NCBI GenBank assembly: GCA_035236585.1
Contig: CP141132.1
Location: 23,388,445 to 23,452,444 of the forward strand
Length of the DNA: 64,000 bases
Direction of reading: 5' to 3'
From: Warburgia ugandensis
Taxonomy: Eukaryota; Streptophyta; Magnoliopsida; Canellales; Canellaceae
Part shown: positions 61,287 through 64,000 of the stretch, piece by piece
How the letters are laid out: every line of letters begins with the position of its first letter
How positions within the stretch are numbered: the first letter of the stretch is position 1
The notes under the pieces: generated by a model
Told to the model about the DNA's origin: nothing
The model's database searches: none
The model's input: only the letters and a program-made list of their open reading frames with translations
Position numbers and translations under genes: made by a program

Positions 61287-61598
61287 TGCTACACGTCTGC
61301 TAGTGGATGGCTGAGATGAGCCAGGTTGTTATAGGTTGTTACACGGTTAGGTTGTTATATGGATGTAGGATGGTTTTAAGGGGGGTTGGGGGGGTTCAGA
61401 ATTGGGGAACTGGGCTCTGGACTGTGGGAATAGTCTGGAGAGGTTCATTCATATTTGACTGTTTTTCATTCTCTTTTCCTTCCCTCCATTTCTATCACCT
61501 AGGTTGAATGCATTTGTAATCTGAAACTTACTAAGGAATAAAACATTCATTCCCAATTGCTGAGTTCTTGAGCTGAGACCCAACCAGATAAGTCAACA
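61287..61598 (+). mobile_element. LTR of element R2 (Reina-like, 312 bp)
   Basis: Begins TGCTACACGTCTGC and ends ATAAGTCAACA, two bases before a primer-binding site. The AATAAAACATTCATT stretch at about 61,538-61,553 may hold the polyadenylation signal. Short LTRs of 300-400 bp are usual in the Reina clade of chromoviruses. The other LTR would lie right of the window. Confidence 0.8.
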
Positions 61599-61600
61599 AA

Positions 61601-61612
61601 TGGTATCAGAGC
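61601..61612 (+). promoter_or_regulatory. Primer-binding site of element R2 (initiator tRNA-Met)
   Basis: TGGTATCAGAGC, two bases after the LTR end. Confidence 0.92.
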
Positions 61613-61631
61613 ATCTTCTGATTGTGGGGGT

Positions 61632-62790
61632 ATGGTAAGGACTCGAGGGGAAAAGATAGAGACTATGGAGAAGGAAATGGAGACCATGCGAGTAGAGTTC
61701 GGAAACATGAAGGATGAGGTCAAAAGGCTGCAAACCAGAGTGACGGTCATCAGAGAGTACTTTGTTGGAGATTCGTAGTTGGATGAGGCAAAGGAAGGAG
61801 CGGAAACGTTACCTAATCAGAGTGCTGAAAGGGGAAAAGCCAAGGCATCGGAGATTGGTGAGTCGTTGGGAGGGGAACATGTGTTGCCAACGATGCCGGA
61901 GAACCAGAGGAACGATCACCATTCCTAGAAGCTCGACCTTCCGATTTTTTATGGAAACGACCCCTACGGCTGGCTGTGTCGGGCGGAGCGCTACTTCCAT
62001 CTCAATCAGCTCACTGACAGTGAGAAGGTAACGGCTGCATCGGTCTGTTTGGAGGGAGAAGCCCTCCGGTAGTTTCTCTGGACGGATTCCCACACTCCGA
62101 TCAGATCCTAGCTACTGTTCCGGACCTCCTTCCAGCGATTTCGGCCATTGCTGTCGGATAACATTTATGAAGTGCCGCTGGCTCCTCGGCAAGGCTCCTC
62201 CGCCTCCATCAATTCCACCCATCGCTGTCAGACGATGTTTAGGAAGTGCTGCTGGTGCCTTGGCAAGGCTCCTCCGTCGCCGACTACGCGGGGACTTCGA
62301 GTTGTTGTCGGGCCCTCTGGTGGATTTGCCCGACGATTTGTTGAAAGGGACTTTTCTCAACGGGCTCAAAGAAGATCTTAAGGCTAAAGTGAAGATGTTC
62401 GGGCCTACCTCCCTAATTGGGCTTATGGACTTGGCCCAGAAGGTGGAGGAGAAAAATGCAGCCCTTGAGCGCATTTGAACCCATGGAAATAGAATAGAGC
62501 CTGGGCTCAAGGGGGTAGGGACCCACAACTCTTTAGTGAGGAGCCCATTATCAGAGATCACCCAACAAGGGCAAAATCGTAATTTCCCCCAAACCTAACC
62601 AGACTAGTGGAGATGACGAAGGAGGCTGGTTTCAGGGGGAGCGGCCATCCCGAGCCATCAATCCTCCTTCGGGCAGGCTAGATTCCTTCCGGCGGCTATC
62701 AGAACGGGAACTCTAGCAGAAAAGGGCGCTTGGGTTGTGCTTCTGGTGTGATGAGAAATACTCACTGGGACACTGATGTAGATATCGCCA
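61632..62790 (+). pseudogene. Element R2: gag, decayed
   Basis: Starts MVRTRGEKIETMEKEMETMR (coiled-coil-like, Glu/Met-rich), hits a stop at about 61,778, and continues through frameshifts with LDLPIFYGNDPYGW, RAERYFHLNQLTDSEKVTAA and CLEGEA (61,935-62,070). The end of capsid is LPDDLLKGTFLNGLKEDLK and LMDLAQKVEEKN (about 62,325-62,460). The nucleocapsid knuckle LCFWCDEKYSLGH..C is at about 62,735-62,779, with a stop next to the histidine. This is the gag layout of Reina-type chromoviruses. Non-functional as it stands. Confidence 0.85.
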
Positions 62791-62939
62791 GCTACAAGTA
62801 ATATTGTTGGTGGAGGAAGAAGATGAAATGGAGTTCGCAGAAGCCCGAACCACTAAGGAAGCTCCTTCGCTCGAAGAAGATCCACCCTGACTGGAACTCT
62901 CGATGTAGGAGATCTTTGGAATATTAGTCGCCGACGTCA

Positions 62940-63345
62940 TGAAGTTGAAAGGGTACCTGGGGCAATGGGAAGTGGTTTTAGTTGACACTGGGGCATCCCG
63001 CAACTTCATTGCTCGGAAACTAGTCACCGAGCTACAGCTGCTTGTAACTGACACTAAACCCTTTGGCATCTAGGTGGGGGATGGGCATTGCATTAAGGGA
63101 GATGGGATTTGCAGGGATCTGGTTCTCTTCCTACCGGGCGTAGTGATTCAGCACCATTTTCACCTCTTCAACCTAAGAGGAACTGATATCATCCGCAAAA
63201 TGGTGTGGCTATAGACTCTCGGAGAGGTTTTAGCAAACTACCGCAATCTCACCATGCAGTTCTCGGTGTAGGGCAAGCGCATAACGATCAGGGGTGATGT
63301 CTTCTTAGCGCGGCCATTGCTCTCTCTCAAGTCCTTGCAGCGACT
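62940..63345 (+). pseudogene. Element R2: aspartic protease region
   Basis: VDTGASRNFIARKLV (catalytic DTG at about 62,983-62,991) opens the protease. VGDGHCIKGDGICRDLVLFL follows, with a stop at about 63,072, then a FNLRGTDII part and the LTMQF..ITIRGD end (63,250-63,300). It would cleave the polyprotein. Several stops are present. Confidence 0.82.
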
Positions 63346-63419
63346 CATACCCAGCACCAGTGAAAGTTATGCAATTGAGTATCAGGGATTACAGCTCGAA
63401 CCCGAGCCGCAAATATCCA

Positions 63420-64000
63420 CGGACCATCCGGGTCCATAATGATACTCAACCTCCTAATATTGGGCCTTATCAGTACCTACACTGCCAAAAAAACGAGATC
63501 AAACGGATCGTCCAGGAATTACTGGATGCTAGCATCATTCGTTCTAGCACAAGTCCTTACTCAAGCCTAGTACGATTGGTTAAGAAGAAAGATGGTAGCT
63601 GGCGTTTCTGTGTCAACTATCGGGCCTTAAACATGATCACTATTCCTAATAGATTCCCCCTACCGACGATTGATGAATTACTGGATGAATTGGGAGGAGC
63701 CACTATCTTTTTTGAGCTAGATCTCTAGTTCGGCTATTACCAAATCCGTATCAAAGAGGAAGATATTGCTAAAACTGCATTTAGGGCACATGACGACCAC
63801 TATGAATTTCTGGTCATGCCTTTTGGCTTGACCAATGCTCCGTCCACCTTTCAATCTCTTATGAACGATATTTTCCGTAAGCACCTCTGTAAGTTTGTTT
63901 TGGTTTTTTCTGATGATATACTAGTTTATAGTGTAGATATAGATCTACACTTTGAACACCTCACTCCAGTCCTTCAAATTTTGGAATCACATAAGCTGGC
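63420..64000 (+). pseudogene. Element R2: reverse transcriptase, N-terminal half (runs off the window)
   Basis: Begins after IRVHNDTQPPNIGPYQY and includes the RT fingers/palm motifs [67 protein letters not shown] and [12 protein letters not shown]. The catalytic motif FSDDILVYS lies at about 63,906-63,932. An in-frame stop at 63,726-63,728 replaces the residue after ..FELDL, where arginine is usual. After that stop the frame stays open to the window end, so this copy is younger than R1. RNase H, integrase and chromodomain would follow outside the window. Confidence 0.9.

Overview
This window is nuclear DNA of a flowering plant. The evidence is a set of plant long-terminal-repeat (LTR) retrotransposons (Athila/Tat-like and chromovirus-type Ty3/gypsy, plus a Ty1/copia piece), two copies of the plant Au SINE, plant L1 and RTE LINE fragments, and four exons with the plant form of phosphatidate cytidylyltransferase. 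The species cannot be named from the sequence. Nothing bacterial, plastid or viral-genomic was recognised, and no intact protein-coding gene was found.

Positions 1-49,178 are a nest of retrotransposons that can be peeled apart by their TG..CA ends, 5-bp target-site duplications (TSDs) and the resumption of interrupted sequence. The oldest layer is an Athila/Tat-like element, here called V. Its 5' LTR runs 18,163-19,822 and 33,831-33,964, its interior lies at 33,965-39,376, and its 3' LTR is at about 46,430-49,178. Two related elements landed in V's 5' LTR. X enters from the left of the window and ends at 18,162. W spans 19,823-33,830. X's integrase is itself split by an LTR (Y, ending at 5,860) and by a minus-strand element A (5,984-13,139). 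Y is interrupted by a minus-strand chromovirus-type element Z (1-3,557). W's 5' LTR contains a copia gag fragment, which holds solo LTR S1 (20,140-22,689, TSD TCATC), and a second solo LTR S2 (23,954-26,841). V's interior holds solo LTR S3 (39,377-46,424, TSD CTAGG), which in turn holds solo LTR S4 (39,919-42,582, TSD TTCAT).

Positions 49,179-55,899 are lower-copy DNA with a broken phosphatidate cytidylyltransferase (CDP-diacylglycerol synthase) gene. The first two coding exons and two later exons survive with their splice sites. The exons between them and the catalytic C-terminus are missing. A SINE sits 30 bp beyond the exon 2 donor.

Positions 55,900-64,000 hold unassigned sequence, a truncated L1 LINE, an LTR-like promoter region, a second SINE piece, a decayed chromovirus (R1, nucleocapsid-protease-RT) and the 5' part of a Reina-like chromovirus (R2) that runs off the window end.

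Four points stand out. Elements A, W and V keep gag (V also protease) but show no reverse transcriptase or integrase, so they look like non-autonomous partners of an X-type element. All four Athila/Tat-like elements share two short non-coding blocks in the 3' untranslated region. Family-A LTRs carry long (CT)n tracts at one fixed position. The S1/S4 LTRs share a hairpin with one compensatory base change just upstream of a palindromic TATA box.
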